Assembly: GCF_006334915.2 (NCBI RefSeq)
Contig: NZ_VDMA02000008.1
Location: forward strand, 186,001-250,000
Length of the DNA stretch: 64,000 nt
Source: Microbispora catharanthi
Lineage (GTDB): Bacteria > Actinomycetota > Actinomycetes > Streptosporangiales > Streptosporangiaceae
Reading direction: 5' to 3'
Position 1 is the stretch's first letter. Every line of letters begins with the position of its first letter. Position numbers and translations under genes: made by a program. Under the pieces are notes generated by a model. It ran no database searches and was not told where the DNA came from. It saw only the letters and a list, made by a program, of their open reading frames with translations. Positions 15,490 to 24,883 of this stretch are shown here, piece after piece.

Positions 15490-16347
15490 CTAGCTGTAGA
15501 CGATGAACTCGGGATACACGTGGACGCCGGGCCGGCCCCCGATCTCCGCCACCGCGTCGCGGATCCGCCGCAGGTGCTCGACCGTCATCTGGAGCGGCGG
15601 CTCGTCCGGCTGGTAAGTGGTGCGGATCGGGTAGTCCTCGCCCGGCACGTTGGTCATCTCGATGTGGCAGCCGAGAACGTGGGTGACGGGCCGGGCCTCG
15701 GCGAGCTTCACCAGGCGGTCGACGGTCTGCTCGAACGCCGGCTGGTCCGCGACGTACAGCCGCCCGGGGTAGACGGTGTCACCGGTCAGGAGCAGGCCGG
15801 TGGGTGGGTCGTAGAACGTCACCGCCGACCTGTGGTGCCCGGGGCTCGCCAGCACGTCCAGAACGCGGCCGCCCAGGTCGACGCTCCCGGGAACGTCGAG
15901 ATCGTCGCCGAGCCCGAAGAACTCGCGCACGTGCTCCACGCCGGGATCGACGACGACCGTGTCCGGGCGGTGGCGGAACTGGCCGTCGCCCGCGATGTGG
16001 TCGCCGTGGCCGTGCGTGTGGGCGACGAGGAGCCCGTAGTCCTCGCGGGGGTGATCGGCCAGCCAGCGGTCCACGATCTCGTCCACCGTCCGGCGCAGCG
16101 GGAAGTACGCGGGTGACGCCGTCGCGCCTGTGTCGAGCAGCAGGGCCCGGGTGTTCCCGAACATCAGGAACATGAAGGGCGCCTCGTAGTTGATCGCCTT
16201 GTTCTGGCGCAGGACGAAGGTGTGCTCGTCGTATCGGTGCACCTGGATGTCGGGGTCGGTGTTGTGCTTGGCCGACTCAGAGCCGTGAATCCACCGGACG
16301 TCGAGGTCCCCCGCTCGCGGAGTCGCAGGGAAGTCGATCTGTTCCAT
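15490..16347 (-). CDS. MBL-fold metallo-hydrolase
   Basis: A 285-residue metallo-beta-lactamase-fold hydrolase. The metal motif HTHGHGDH lies at residues 110-117, with further ligands in SPGHHRSAV, LTGDTV and GCHIEM. The substrate is not predictable; glyoxalase II-like or ester hydrolysis is common in this group. AGGAGGG precedes the ATG at 16347. It is convergent with the mannosyltransferase (8-base gap) and is followed upstream by the LysR regulator on the same strand, 83 bases away. Confidence 0.9.
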   Translation of the reverse strand: MEQIDFPATPRAGDLDVRWIHGSESAKHNTDPDIQVHRYDEHTFVLRQNKAINYEAPFMFLMFGNTRALLLDTGATASPAYFPLRRTVDEIVDRWLADHPREDYGLLVAHTHGHGDHIAGDGQFRHRPDTVVVDPGVEHVREFFGLGDDLDVPGSVDLGGRVLDVLASPGHHRSAVTFYDPPTGLLLTGDTVYPGRLYVADQPAFEQTVDRLVKLAEARPVTHVLGCHIEMTNVPGEDYPIRTTYQPDEPPLQMTVEHLRRIRDAVAEIGGRPGVHVYPEFIVYS

Positions 16348-16430
16348 TCGGCCCACCCTCCTCTCTCCGTCCGGCGGATGTCCAGCCGACATTGGCCTGG
16401 CCCGCCGCGGGAGCCGGGAGGCAAGGACGG

Positions 16431-17279
16431 CTAGAGGCGGGTCGCGGCCCGGACCAGCCCGGCGACGGCGTGCGACCGGCTGTGCGGCGGCCATGCGATC
16501 ACCGTCGTCACCGTCGGCGCGTCCAGCACCGGCACCGCGGCGAGATCGGGGCGCAGATAGGCCCGGCACGACTCCGGCAGCACCGCCGAGGCCCGGCCGA
16601 GCGCGATGAGCTGGCAGAGCTGCGCATGGTCCCGGGCCTCCGGGCCGGGGCCGTCCGGGTAGGTGCCGTCGGTGCGGGGCCAGCGCGGCGTGGGCAGGTC
16701 GGACAGCGCGGTGACGTCGGCCATCCGCAGGTGGGCCCGGCCGGTGAGGGGATGTCCGGCGGGCAGGACCGCGACCTGCCCCTCCGCGCGCAGCTCCTCG
16801 GTGTCGAACCCGGCCGTCGAGTCGAACGGCCGGTGCAGCAGCGCCACGTCGGCCCGGCCGTCGCGCAGCAGCCGCTCCTGCTCGCCGATCCCGCACAGGA
16901 GCACGTCGACGGCGACCGCGCCGGGCTCGGCGGCGTACGCCTCGAGCAGCTTCGGCAGCAGCTCGCCGGAGGCCCCGGCCTTCGTGACGAGGACCAGGCC
17001 GGGCCGGCCGGTCGCGGCGAGGGCGGCACGGCGGGTGCGGCGCTCGGCGGCCTCGACCGCGTCGAGGGCCGCCTGGCCCTCGCGCAGCAGCACCGACCCG
17101 GCCTCGGTCAGCGTGACGGTGCGGCTCGTGCGGTCCAGCAGCGTCACCCCGAGCCGCCGTTCGAGCTGCCCGATCGCCCGCGACAGCGGCGGCTGCGCGA
17201 TCCCGAGCCGCTGCGCGGCCCGCCCGAAGTGCAGCTCCTCGGCGACGGCGACGAAGTACCGCAGCTCACGCGTCTCCAT
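16431..17279 (-). CDS. LysR-family transcriptional regulator
   Basis: A 282-residue regulator. The winged helix-turn-helix is METRELRYFVAVAEELHFGRAAQRL...QPPLSRAIGQLERRLG (1-60), followed by the two-lobe effector domain. It is divergent from an SDR gene across 105 bases that hold a near-ideal LysR site, so it most likely controls the SDR and itself. The effector is unknown. The MBL gene downstream may be cotranscribed. Confidence 0.93.
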   Translation of the reverse strand: METRELRYFVAVAEELHFGRAAQRLGIAQPPLSRAIGQLERRLGVTLLDRTSRTVTLTEAGSVLLREGQAALDAVEAAERRTRRAALAATGRPGLVLVTKAGASGELLPKLLEAYAAEPGAVAVDVLLCGIGEQERLLRDGRADVALLHRPFDSTAGFDTEELRAEGQVAVLPAGHPLTGRAHLRMADVTALSDLPTPRWPRTDGTYPDGPGPEARDHAQLCQLIALGRASAVLPESCRAYLRPDLAAVPVLDAPTVTTVIAWPPHSRSHAVAGLVRAATRL

Positions 17280-17307
17280 GTCGCCACGGTATCGCCGGAA
17301 GAGAGTG

Positions 17308-17330
17308 ATCGATACCCGGCAGGTATCGAT
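17308..17330. promoter_or_regulatory. LysR-type operator between LysR and SDR genes
   Basis: ATCGATACC-N5-GGTATCGAT is a perfect 9-bp inverted repeat and contains the LysR pattern T-N11-A. A further half-site GGTATCG stands at 17289-17295, nearer the LysR gene, as expected for an activation site. Binding is inferred from position and pattern. Confidence 0.8.
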
Positions 17331-17384
17331 GCCTACTCAAACGGTGTTGGAGGTTCCGCAGTGGGCGCGGACAGGATGAGACAC

Positions 17385-18110
17385 ATGAGCGAAGCGACGA
17401 TCGCGCTGGTCACCGGCGCGAACAAGGGGATCGGATATGAGATCGCGGCCGGCCTGGGCGCCCTCGGCTGGAGCGTCGGAGTCGGTGTCCGCGACGAGGG
17501 GCGCCGGGAGGGCGCGGTGGAGAAGCTGCGCGCGGCGGGCGTCGACGCGTTCGGCGTGCCGCTCGACGTGACGGACGACGCGAGCGTGGCCGCCGCCGCC
17601 GGGCTGATCGAGGAGCGCGCGGGCCGCCTCGACGTGCTCGTGAACAACGCCGGGATAACGGGCGGCATGCCGCAGACGCCCACCACGGTGGAGCCCGCCA
17701 CGATGCGGGCGGCCGTGGAGACCAACGTGATCGGCGTCATCCGCGTCACCAACGCGATGCTGCCGTTGCTGCGCCGCTCGGCGTCGCCGCGGATCGTGAA
17801 CATGTCCAGCACCGTGGGCTCGCTCACCCGGCAGACCACTCCCGGCGCGGAAACGGGCCCGATCTCCGCCGCGTACGCGCCGTCGAAGACGTTCCTCAAC
17901 GCCGTCACCGTGCAGTACGCCAAGGAGTTGCGCGACACGAACATCCTGATCAACGCCGGCTGCCCCGGTTTCTGCGCGACCGACCTCAACGGCTTCCGCG
18001 GTGTCCGTACGCCCGAACAGGGCGCGGCGATCGCGATCCGGCTCGCGACCCTGCCCGACGACGGCCCGACCGGTCAGTTCTTCGACGACGCCGGGCCGGT
18101 GCCCTGGTGA
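17385..18110 (+). CDS. SDR family oxidoreductase (carbonyl reductase-like)
   Basis: A 241-residue NAD(P)-dependent short-chain dehydrogenase. The cofactor motif is TGANKGIGYEIA, followed by NNAG (DVLVNNAGITGG), a Ser in NMSST, and the active-site YAPSK. TGANKGIG with R in VGVRDEGRR resembles NADPH-using carbonyl reductases. The substrate is unknown. ATG at 17385 or the ATG nine bases earlier could start it; both are in frame. It is controlled by the divergent LysR gene, judging from the shared operator. Confidence 0.9.
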   Translation: MSEATIALVTGANKGIGYEIAAGLGALGWSVGVGVRDEGRREGAVEKLRAAGVDAFGVPLDVTDDASVAAAAGLIEERAGRLDVLVNNAGITGGMPQTPTTVEPATMRAAVETNVIGVIRVTNAMLPLLRRSASPRIVNMSSTVGSLTRQTTPGAETGPISAAYAPSKTFLNAVTVQYAKELRDTNILINAGCPGFCATDLNGFRGVRTPEQGAAIAIRLATLPDDGPTGQFFDDAGPVPW

Positions 18111-18172
18111 CCCACGGCATCGCACGCGTCCGGCCTGGGTTCCACGAGGACGACGCGTGAGGTCCGGACACA

Positions 18173-18205
18173 CGAAAGGCCCGGTTGGATGGACCGGGCC
18201 TTTCG
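18173..18205. terminator. Bidirectional terminator hairpin
   Basis: A perfect 13-bp inverted repeat (CGAAAGGCCCGGT and its complement) with a 7-base loop lies between the SDR gene and the oppositely oriented tRNA-Ser. Runs of A and T at the stem base on either side suit termination from both directions. Confidence 0.8.
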
Positions 18206-18228
18206 CGTTCTTGCTGCTCAACCAAGCG

Positions 18229-18314
18229 CGGAGGATAGGAGATTCGAACTCCTGAGGGGTTGCCCCCAACACGCTTTCCAAGCGTGCGCCCTAGGCCAAC
18301 TAGGCGAATCCTCC
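18229..18314 (-). tRNA. tRNA-Ser (anticodon GGA)
   Basis: On the minus strand the acceptor GGAGGAT pairs with ATCCTCC, the anticodon loop CTTGGAAAG gives GGA (codons UCC and UCU), a long variable arm follows, and the T arm is GAGTTCGAATCTC. G73 is the discriminator. CCA is not encoded. It is the second serine tRNA in the window and is oriented away from the SRP RNA gene. Confidence 0.95.
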
Positions 18315-18389
18315 GTCGGACAGCTTAGCCCACTTTCCGGCGTGGTTTCGACTGTTGTCTCGACGGCCCGCGCACACCCGTCGAGTGGC

Positions 18390-18395
18390 TAGACT
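18390..18395 (+). promoter_or_regulatory. -10 box for the SRP RNA
   Basis: TAGACT ends eight bases before the predicted 5' end of the SRP RNA, the right distance for a -10 element. No convincing -35 box is visible at 16-19 bases upstream. Confidence 0.5.
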
Positions 18396-18403
18396 GTCCA
18401 ACG

Positions 18404-18490
18404 GACCCCTCGCGCGGCGTCATCCTGTGAACCTCCCCAGGGCCGGAAGGCAGCAAGGATAAGCGGGCTCTGGCGGGTGTGCGAGGGGTC
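18404..18490 (+). ncRNA. ffs: Signal recognition particle RNA (4.5S type)
   Basis: The ends GACCCCTCGC and GCGAGGGGTC pair, and the apex holds the conserved SRP domain IV (GTGAACCTCCCCAGGGCC, GGAAGGCAGCAAGGATAAG). It is the small bacterial SRP RNA that binds Ffh and guides inner-membrane proteins to the translocon. Its position directly before dnaX is the usual one in actinomycetes. Confidence 0.95.
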
Positions 18491-18538
18491 TCTCAGTTAG
18501 CGGGTACGCCGGCCGGGTCGACCCTCCAAGGAGGCGGC

Positions 18539-20788
18539 ATGAGTCTTGCGCTGTACCGCAAGTACAGGCCCGGGACATTCGCCGAGGTCAAGGGGCAGGA
18601 GCACGTCACCGACCCGCTGCGCCAGGCGTTGCGCAGCGGCCGCATCCACCACGCCTATCTCTTCAGCGGCCCGCGCGGCTGCGGCAAGACCTCCAGCGCC
18701 CGCATCCTCGCCCGGTCTCTCAACTGCGAGAAGGGCCCGACGCCCGACCCCTGCGGGGAGTGCGAGTCCTGCGTCGCGCTGGCCCCCACCGGGCCGGGGC
18801 ACCTCGACGTCATCGAGATCGACGCGGCGTCGCACGGCGGCGTGGACGACGCCCGCGACCTGCGTGAGCGGGCCTTCTTCGCCCCCGTCTCGGCGCGCTA
18901 CAAGATCTACATCATCGACGAGGCCCACATGGTCACCCGTGAGGGCTTCAACGCGCTGCTGAAGCTGGTGGAGGAGCCGCCGCCGCACCTCAAGTTCGTC
19001 TTCGCCACCACCGAGCCGGAGAAGGTCATCGGGACGATCAAGTCCCGCACCCACCACTACCCCTTCCGGCTGATGCCGCCCGCGACCCTGCGCCGGCTCA
19101 TGGAGGAGATCCTCGACTCCGAGTCCGTGCCGTACGAGCCGACGGCGTTACCGCTGGTCGTACGGGCGGGCGCGGGATCGGCCCGGGACACGCTGTCGAT
19201 CCTCGACCAGCTCCTGGCGGGCGCCGACGAGTCCGGCATCACCTACCAGCGGGCGGTTTCCCTGCTCGGCTACACCGACGGCGATCTGCTGGACGAGGTG
19301 GTCGACGCGTTCGCCAAGCGGGACGGCGCGGCCGTGTTCCAGGCCGTGCACCGGGTCATCGAGGGCGGTCACGACCCGCGCCGCTTCGCCACGGACCTGC
19401 TCGAACGCTTCCGCGACCTGGTGATCCTGTCCAACGTTCCCGAGGCCGCGGGCAGCGGCCTGCTCGACCGGCCGGCCGACGAACTGGAGCGTCTGCAGGC
19501 GCAGGCGGCGTCGATGGGCCCCGCCGAGCTGACCCGGGCGGCCGAGGTGTTCAACGCCGGGCTGACCGAGATGCGCGGTGCGACCTCCCCCCGCCTGCTG
19601 CTGGAGCTGATGTGCGCCCGCGTGCTGCTGCCCGGGGCCGACCAGGGTGAGGCCGCACTGCTGACCCGGCTCGAACGGCTGGAGCGCGGCGTCGCGGCCG
19701 GGACGTACGCCGCCGCGCCGCAGGCTCCCACTGTTCCTCAGGCTCCCACTGTTCCTCAGGCTCCCACTGTTCCCCAGGCTCAAGCAGCTCCGCAGCCCGC
19801 GCCGCACCCCGTACCCGCACCCGCCGCTGCGGCCCCGGCTCCGGCTCCGCAGGTTCAGGCCGCCCCGGCGGCCGAGCGGAGCGCCGACGACTGGCCCACT
19901 CCCGTGCGGCCCGGCTCCGGGGCGGCGCCGCCGCCTCCCCAGGCGCAGCAGGCCCAGGCGCCCGCCGCGGGCGGGGGGCCGGTGCAGCACGCCTGGCCGC
20001 AGGTGCTCGAAGCGATCAAGAACCGCCAGCGGGTGGCCTGGATGATCCTCAACGCCCAGGGCAGGCTGCTCGGCGTCGAGGGCAACGTCGTGACCGTCGG
20101 CTTCGAGAAGCCGGGCGACGTCCAGGGCTTCCTCAAGGGCAAGCGCGACGAGGTGGTGGCCGCCGCGCTCGGCGACGTGCTCGGCGGCACCTGGCGCGTC
20201 GATGTCGTCGTCGGCGGCTCGGGTCCCGGCCCGGCCGGCCCCGCCACCCGCGGGCCGTCCGGTCCGCAGACGCCCACGCCGCCTCCCGCGTCCCCGGCTC
20301 CGCCGGCCGCGCCCGCCACGCCGGCTCCTGCGGCCATGCCGCCCACAGGGGCCTCGCCCGCGCCGGCGCCGGCCGCTCCCAAGGCCGCCCCGGCTCCGGA
20401 GCGGAAGGCCGCCGCACCCGCGGCGTCGCCCACGGCGTCGCCCGCGGTGTCGTCTACGGTGTCGTCCGCGGTGTCGTCCGGCGGGACGACCGACGAGTCG
20501 TGGCCCGACGCGCCGTCCGACGACTACGACGCGCCGTCCCCGGCCCCGCGATCCACGCCGAGCCCCGGCCTGGCCGCCGCGCGCTCGGCGGCCAGGGCCG
20601 CCGCCCAGACCGGCCCCCGGCAGGCCTGGCCGGAGACGGTGCCCGGCCGTACGGGCGGGGCCTCCCGTCCGGACGACGACGTGGACCCGCTCAACGACGA
20701 CGACGCGGACGTCAGCGAGCTGTCCGGCATGGCCCTGATCCAGCGTGAGCTGGGCGGCCGCGTCATCGAGGAAATTGATCACTCCTGA
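18539..20788 (+). CDS. dnaX: DNA polymerase III subunits gamma and tau
   Basis: A 749-residue clamp-loader ATPase. It begins MSLALYRKYRPGTFAEV; Walker A is GPRGCGKTS (about 44-52), four Cys form the zinc module (NCEKGP, DPCGECESC), and the DEAH-type Walker B is IIDEAH with the sensor KFVFATTEPEK. After about residue 390 the protein becomes a long Ala/Pro-rich linker, then a short folded block (HAWPQVLEAIKNRQRVAWMIL...) that should bind the polymerase, then a second disordered tail. AAGGAGG precedes the ATG. I saw no A-rich slippery site for a frameshifted gamma. The linker contains an 18-bp triple repeat. Confidence 0.96.
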   Translation: MSLALYRKYRPGTFAEVKGQEHVTDPLRQALRSGRIHHAYLFSGPRGCGKTSSARILARSLNCEKGPTPDPCGECESCVALAPTGPGHLDVIEIDAASHGGVDDARDLRERAFFAPVSARYKIYIIDEAHMVTREGFNALLKLVEEPPPHLKFVFATTEPEKVIGTIKSRTHHYPFRLMPPATLRRLMEEILDSESVPYEPTALPLVVRAGAGSARDTLSILDQLLAGADESGITYQRAVSLLGYTDGDLLDEVVDAFAKRDGAAVFQAVHRVIEGGHDPRRFATDLLERFRDLVILSNVPEAAGSGLLDRPADELERLQAQAASMGPAELTRAAEVFNAGLTEMRGATSPRLLLELMCARVLLPGADQGEAALLTRLERLERGVAAGTYAAAPQAPTVPQAPTVPQAPTVPQAQAAPQPAPHPVPAPAAAAPAPAPQVQAAPAAERSADDWPTPVRPGSGAAPPPPQAQQAQAPAAGGGPVQHAWPQVLEAIKNRQRVAWMILNAQGRLLGVEGNVVTVGFEKPGDVQGFLKGKRDEVVAAALGDVLGGTWRVDVVVGGSGPGPAGPATRGPSGPQTPTPPPASPAPPAAPATPAPAAMPPTGASPAPAPAAPKAAPAPERKAAAPAASPTASPAVSSTVSSAVSSGGTTDESWPDAPSDDYDAPSPAPRSTPSPGLAAARSAARAAAQTGPRQAWPETVPGRTGGASRPDDDVDPLNDDDADVSELSGMALIQRELGGRVIEEIDHS
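19721..19774 (+). repeat. 18-bp tandem repeat in dnaX, three copies
   Basis: Three head-to-tail copies of CAGGCTCCCACTGTTCCT (the last ends in C) encode QAPTVP three times in the disordered linker of DnaX. The codons GCT, ACT, GTT and CCT end in T, unlike the neighbouring sequence, which points to recent slippage expansion. Confidence 0.85.
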
Positions 20789-20965
20789 GCGACTTCCCCG
20801 CCCGATGGACGGCCGCCGCATGGACGGAGACTGGTGGGGTAACCGGTGTCCGTCCGGCCGTGACCCGGCGCGGAACACGCACGCCGCGCCGGTGCGGAAA
20901 CCGGGGCGGACGCCGTAGGCTCGTCGCGACGAACATGTCGCTGGACGCTGAGGAGCGCAACCATC

Positions 20966-21316
20966 GTGAATCCAGGGGATGTCAACCTCCAGCAGTTGCT
21001 GGAGCAGGCTCAGCTGATGCAGCAGCAGCTCGTCACCGCGCAGCAGGAGCTCAGCGACGCCGAGGTCGAGGGCAGTTCCGGAGGCGGCCTGGTCGTCGCC
21101 ACCGTGAACGGCAGCGGCGAGCTTCTCGAGCTCGAGATCAGCCCGCTGGCCATCGACGCGAGCGACCCGGAGGAGACCGCGCAGACGATCGCGGACCTCG
21201 TGCTCGCCGCCGTGCGGGACGCCGTACGCGCCGCAGGGGAGCTGCAGCAGGAGAAGCTGGGCCCGCTCGCGCAGGGACTCGGGGGCGGCCTCGGCGGCCA
21301 GCTGCCGGGGTTCTAG
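20966..21316 (+). CDS. YbaB/EbfC family nucleoid-associated protein
   Basis: A 116-residue DNA-binding protein that forms dimers with a tweezer shape in this family. It starts with a Gln-rich helix ([15 protein letters not shown]), has the conserved beta sheet ([25 protein letters not shown]) and ends in a second helix and a Gly-rich tail. The GTG at 20966 follows AGGAG. It lies between dnaX and recR, the standard order, and may assist RecR-dependent repair. Confidence 0.93.
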   Translation: MNPGDVNLQQLLEQAQLMQQQLVTAQQELSDAEVEGSSGGGLVVATVNGSGELLELEISPLAIDASDPEETAQTIADLVLAAVRDAVRAAGELQQEKLGPLAQGLGGGLGGQLPGF

Positions 21317-21319
21317 AGC

Positions 21320-21919
21320 ATGTACGAAGGGGTCGTCCAGAATCTGATCGACGAGCTCGGGCTGCTGCCCGGCGTCGGTCCCAAAAGCGCGCAGCGGATC
21401 GCGTTCCACCTCCTCGCGGCCGACCCGGCCGACGTCAAGCGGCTCGCGCACGCGCTGCTCGAAGTGAAGGAGAAGGTGCGCTTCTGCCGCGTCTGCGGAA
21501 ACGTGGCCGAAGAGGACCAGTGCCGGATCTGCCGGGACCAGCGGCGTGATCCGCACGTCATCTGCGTGGTCGAGGAGTCGAAGGACGTGGTGGCGATCGA
21601 GCGGACCCGTGAGTTCCGCGGTCGCTACCACGTGCTCGGCGGGGCGATCAGCCCGATCGACGGCGTCGGCCCGGACGACCTGAAGATCCGCGAGCTGATG
21701 ACCCGGCTGGCCGACGGCCAGGTGACCGAGCTGATCCTCGCGACCGACCCGAACCTCGAGGGCGAGGCGACGGCCACCTACCTGGCCAGGCTCGTCAAGC
21801 CCCTGGGATTGAAAGTGACCCGACTGGCCAGCGGTCTGCCTGTGGGCGGTGATCTCGAGTACGCCGACGAGGTCACTTTGGGCCGCGCTTTCGAAGGACG
21901 GAGGCTGCTGGATGTCTGA
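21320..21919 (+). CDS. recR: Recombination protein RecR
   Basis: A 199-residue protein that works with RecF and RecO to load RecA at gaps. It has the N-terminal helix-hairpin-helix ([18 protein letters not shown]), the four-Cys zinc finger ([19 protein letters not shown]) and the Toprim domain ([23 protein letters not shown]). Length matches the family. The gene starts three bases after ybaB and its end overlaps the DUF5063 start by eight bases. Confidence 0.96.
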   Translation: MYEGVVQNLIDELGLLPGVGPKSAQRIAFHLLAADPADVKRLAHALLEVKEKVRFCRVCGNVAEEDQCRICRDQRRDPHVICVVEESKDVVAIERTREFRGRYHVLGGAISPIDGVGPDDLKIRELMTRLADGQVTELILATDPNLEGEATATYLARLVKPLGLKVTRLASGLPVGGDLEYADEVTLGRAFEGRRLLDV

Positions 21920-22442
21920 CGAGTGGAACGACCTGGCCGCACGCGTCGCCGGACACGCGCAGAACTTCATCGACGGCCTCACCCGCCTGGCCGGCGGTGA
22001 GGGCGGCGACGCGACGCTGCCGCTTCTCCTGGTGGAGGTGGCCCAGGTCAGCCTCGCGGGCACCCAGCTCGGGGCCGCCCAGGACGTGATCCTGCAGGGC
22101 AACGTCGAGCCCGCGCTGAGCGAGGACCCCGACATCGACCCCCTCCGTACGGCTCTCGCCGCCCGCCTCGGCCCGGTGGACGACTACGCCGAGGTGTTCG
22201 ACCCCTACAAGGACACCGTGGTCACCCCCTACCGGCTGTCGGACGACCTCACGGCGGTGGCGGCCGACCTCATCCACGGCCTGCGGCACTACCAGGCGGG
22301 CCGTCCGCTCGAGGCGCTGTGGTGGTGGCAGTACTCCTACTTCAACACCTGGGGCAACCACGCGGGCGCGGCGTTGCGGGCCCTGCAGGCGCTGGTCGCG
22401 CACACCCGGCTGGACGTCGTGGAAGAGGGCACCACGGTCTGA
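21912..22442 (+). CDS. DUF5063 domain-containing protein
   Basis: A 176-residue helical protein beginning [21 protein letters not shown], with an aromatic cluster near the C-terminus ([20 protein letters not shown]). This family regularly follows recR in actinomycetes. The start ATG lies within the last eight bases of recR, so expression is coupled. No catalytic motif or membrane segment is visible and function is unknown; a link to recombination repair is suggested only by position. Confidence 0.82.
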   Translation: MSDEWNDLAARVAGHAQNFIDGLTRLAGGEGGDATLPLLLVEVAQVSLAGTQLGAAQDVILQGNVEPALSEDPDIDPLRTALAARLGPVDDYAEVFDPYKDTVVTPYRLSDDLTAVAADLIHGLRHYQAGRPLEALWWWQYSYFNTWGNHAGAALRALQALVAHTRLDVVEEGTTV

Positions 22443-22541
22443 TCCGGGGGTCTGAGCGTCCACATGCTGGTCGGTGCCGGTCTCGGTTTGGGACGTCCAA
22501 GTACACTGTGAGCTCCACGTCCTGATTCGTTGGAGATTCCA

Positions 22542-23816
22542 GTGGCGCTCGTTGTGCAGAAGTACGGTGGTTCCTCCGTAGCCGACGCGTCCTGCATCAA
22601 GCGGGTCGCCCAGCGGATCGTCGCGACGAAAAAAGCGGGCAACGACGTCGTGGTGGTGGTCTCCGCGATGGGCGACACCACCGACGAACTGCTCGACCTG
22701 GCCCAGCAGGTGTCGCCGCTGCCGCCCGGCCGCGAGCTCGACATGCTGCTGACCTCGGGTGAGCGGATCTCGATGGCGCTGCTCGCGATGGCGATCGCCA
22801 ACCTCGGTCACGAGGCGCGCAGCTTCACCGGCTCGCAGGCCGGTGTCATCACCGACTCGACGCACGGCAAGGCGCGCATCATCGACGTGACGCCGAGCCG
22901 CATCCAGGAGGCGGTCGACGCCGGTCAGATCGCGATCGTGGCCGGGTTCCAGGGCGTCTCCCAGGACAGCAAGGACATCACGACGCTGGGCCGGGGTGGT
23001 TCGGACACCACGGCCGTCGCTCTCGCGGCGGCGCTCGGCGCGGACGTCTGCGAGATCTACACCGACGTGGACGGCATCTACACCGCCGATCCCCGCATCG
23101 TCCGTACGGCGCGGCAGATCCCGCGGATCTCCTACGACGAGGCCATGGAGATGGCGGCGTGCGGGGCGAAGATCCTGCACCTGCGCTGCGTGGAGTACGC
23201 CCGCAGGTTCGACCTGCCCATCCACGTCAGAAGCTCGTTCAGCACGAGGGAAGGCACCTGGGTCGTCTCCGACCCCTACAGCGAAGGAACCGAAGTGGAG
23301 CAGCCCATCATCTCCGGGGTCGCGCACGACCGGAGCGAGGCCAAGATCACTGTGGTCGGGGTGCCCGACAAGGTCGGCGAGGCCGCCGCCATCTTCCGCA
23401 CGCTGGCGGACGCGGAGATCAACATCGACATGATCGTGCAGAACGTGTCGGCCGCGGCGACCGGTCGCACCGACATCTCCTTCACGCTCCCGGCCAACGA
23501 CAGCCAGACGGCCCTCACGGCGCTGAAGAAGATCCAGAACCAGGTCGCCTTCGAGTCGCTGCTCTACGACGACCAGATCGGCAAGGTCTCCCTGATCGGC
23601 GCGGGCATGCGCTCGCACCCGGGCGTCACCGCCAAGTTCTTCGGCGCGCTGGCCGACGCCGGGGTGAACATCGAGATGATCTCGACCTCGGAGATCCGCA
23701 TCTCCGTGGTCGTGGGACAGAACGAGGTGGACACCGCGGTCGCCGCCGCCCACCGCGCGTTCGACCTCGACGCCGACCAGGTCGAGGCCGTTGTGTACGG
23801 AGGTACCGGACGATGA
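22542..23816 (+). CDS. ask: Aspartate kinase (alpha subunit)
   Basis: A 424-residue enzyme that phosphorylates aspartate, the first step to lysine, threonine, methionine and diaminopimelate. The kinase part starts [16 protein letters not shown] and carries the conserved [16 protein letters not shown]; two ACT domains (from about residue 265) bind the feedback inhibitors. I chose the GTG at 22542 with GGAG seven bases upstream, which gives the usual N-terminus. An internal in-frame GTG at 23295, with AAGGA upstream, marks a separate beta subunit. The stop overlaps the asd start as ATGA. Confidence 0.95.
   Translation: MALVVQKYGGSSVADASCIKRVAQRIVATKKAGNDVVVVVSAMGDTTDELLDLAQQVSPLPPGRELDMLLTSGERISMALLAMAIANLGHEARSFTGSQAGVITDSTHGKARIIDVTPSRIQEAVDAGQIAIVAGFQGVSQDSKDITTLGRGGSDTTAVALAAALGADVCEIYTDVDGIYTADPRIVRTARQIPRISYDEAMEMAACGAKILHLRCVEYARRFDLPIHVRSSFSTREGTWVVSDPYSEGTEVEQPIISGVAHDRSEAKITVVGVPDKVGEAAAIFRTLADAEINIDMIVQNVSAAATGRTDISFTLPANDSQTALTALKKIQNQVAFESLLYDDQIGKVSLIGAGMRSHPGVTAKFFGALADAGVNIEMISTSEIRISVVVGQNEVDTAVAAAHRAFDLDADQVEAVVYGGTGR
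23295..23816 (+). other. Internal in-frame start: aspartate kinase beta subunit
   Basis: GTG at 23295 has AAGGA at the right distance (GAAGGAACCGAA-GTG) and opens a 173-residue product, [17 protein letters not shown], that is exactly the ACT-domain half. Corynebacterium and Bacillus aspartate kinases are alpha2-beta2 with the beta subunit made from such an internal start, so the same is expected here. Use of this start is inferred. Confidence 0.65.
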
Positions 23817-24880
23817 GCCGCAAGCCCACCCTCGCCGTCGTCGGCGCGACCGGTGCCGTCGGCACCGTCATGCTCGAGATCCTGACCAACCGCACCGACC
23901 TGTCCGACGCGTACGGCGAGATCCGGCTGATCGCCTCGCCGCGCTCGGCGGGCAAGGTGCTGAGCGTGTGCGGCGAGGACGTCGTCGTCCAGGCGCTGTC
24001 GCCGGAGGCGTTCGACGGCGTCGACATCGCGATGTTCGACGTGCCGGACGAGGTCTCCGCCGAGTGGGCGCCGATCGCCGCCTCGCGCGGCGCGGTGGCC
24101 GTGGACAACTCCGGCGCCTTCCGGATGGACCCGGACGTGCCGCTCGTGGTGCCCGAGTGCAACCCCGAGCAGGCCCGCAACCGGCCCAAGGGGATCATCT
24201 CGAACCCCAACTGCACCACGCTGTCGATGATGGCCGCGATGGGCGCCCTGCACCGCGAGTGGGGCCTGCGCGAGCTGGTCGTCTCCTCCTACCAGGCGGT
24301 GTCCGGCGCCGGGGTGGCCGGCCCCGAGCGGCTGTACGCCGAGATCGAGGCCGTCGCCGGCGACCGGACGATGGGCACCGTGGCGGGTGACGTGCGCAAG
24401 GCCGTGCCCGACCTGGCCGACTCGCCGTTCCCGGCTCCGCTGGCGCTCAACGTGGTGCCGCTGGCGGGCTCGCTCAAGGACGGCGGCTGGACGTCGGAGG
24501 AGCTGAAGGTCCGCAACGAGTCGCGCAAGATCCTCGGCATCCCCGACCTGAAGGTCTCGGCGACCTGCGTCCGCGTCCCGGTGGTGACCACCCACTCGCT
24601 GGCCGTCCACGCGACGTTCGAGCGGGAGGTCACGGTCGAGGGCGCCCGGGCGATCCTGGACGCCGCGCCGACCGTCGTGGTGCTCGACGACCCCGCGAAC
24701 GGCGTGTTCCCCACGCCGGCGGACGTCGTGGGCACCGACCCGACCTACGTCGGCCGGATCCGCCAGGCGCTCGACTTCCCGAACACGCTCGACCTGTTCG
24801 TGTGCGGCGACAACCTGCGCAAGGGCGCCGCGCTCAACACCGCCGAGATCGCCGCCCTGGTCGCGACCGAGTTCGCGTAA
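23813..24880 (+). CDS. asd: Aspartate-semialdehyde dehydrogenase
   Basis: A 355-residue NADPH-dependent enzyme that reduces aspartyl phosphate to the semialdehyde, the second step of the aspartate pathway. It has the Rossmann motif [13 protein letters not shown], the catalytic Cys134 in [10 protein letters not shown] and the conserved [10 protein letters not shown]. The ATG at 23813 overlaps the ask stop, so the two enzymes are made as one unit. It ends three bases before the convergent M15-like gene. Confidence 0.96.
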   Translation: MSRKPTLAVVGATGAVGTVMLEILTNRTDLSDAYGEIRLIASPRSAGKVLSVCGEDVVVQALSPEAFDGVDIAMFDVPDEVSAEWAPIAASRGAVAVDNSGAFRMDPDVPLVVPECNPEQARNRPKGIISNPNCTTLSMMAAMGALHREWGLRELVVSSYQAVSGAGVAGPERLYAEIEAVAGDRTMGTVAGDVRKAVPDLADSPFPAPLALNVVPLAGSLKDGGWTSEELKVRNESRKILGIPDLKVSATCVRVPVVTTHSLAVHATFEREVTVEGARAILDAAPTVVVLDDPANGVFPTPADVVGTDPTYVGRIRQALDFPNTLDLFVCGDNLRKGAALNTAEIAALVATEFA

Positions 24881-24883
24881 GGG

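Noticed and set aside
12327-18314. Genomic island bounded by two tRNA-Ser genes
   Set aside because: The genes between them are housekeeping or ordinary, the tRNAs are different and in opposite orientation, and no integrase or repeat of a tRNA end is present.
18539-20788. Programmed frameshift producing a short gamma form of DnaX
   Set aside because: I saw no run of A residues or other slippery sequence in the expected region.
19148-22135. A 995-codon open frame on the minus strand opposite dnaX, ybaB and recR
   Set aside because: It is antisense to three well supported genes, is rich in Arg, Gly and His, and has the composition of a GC-rich shadow frame.
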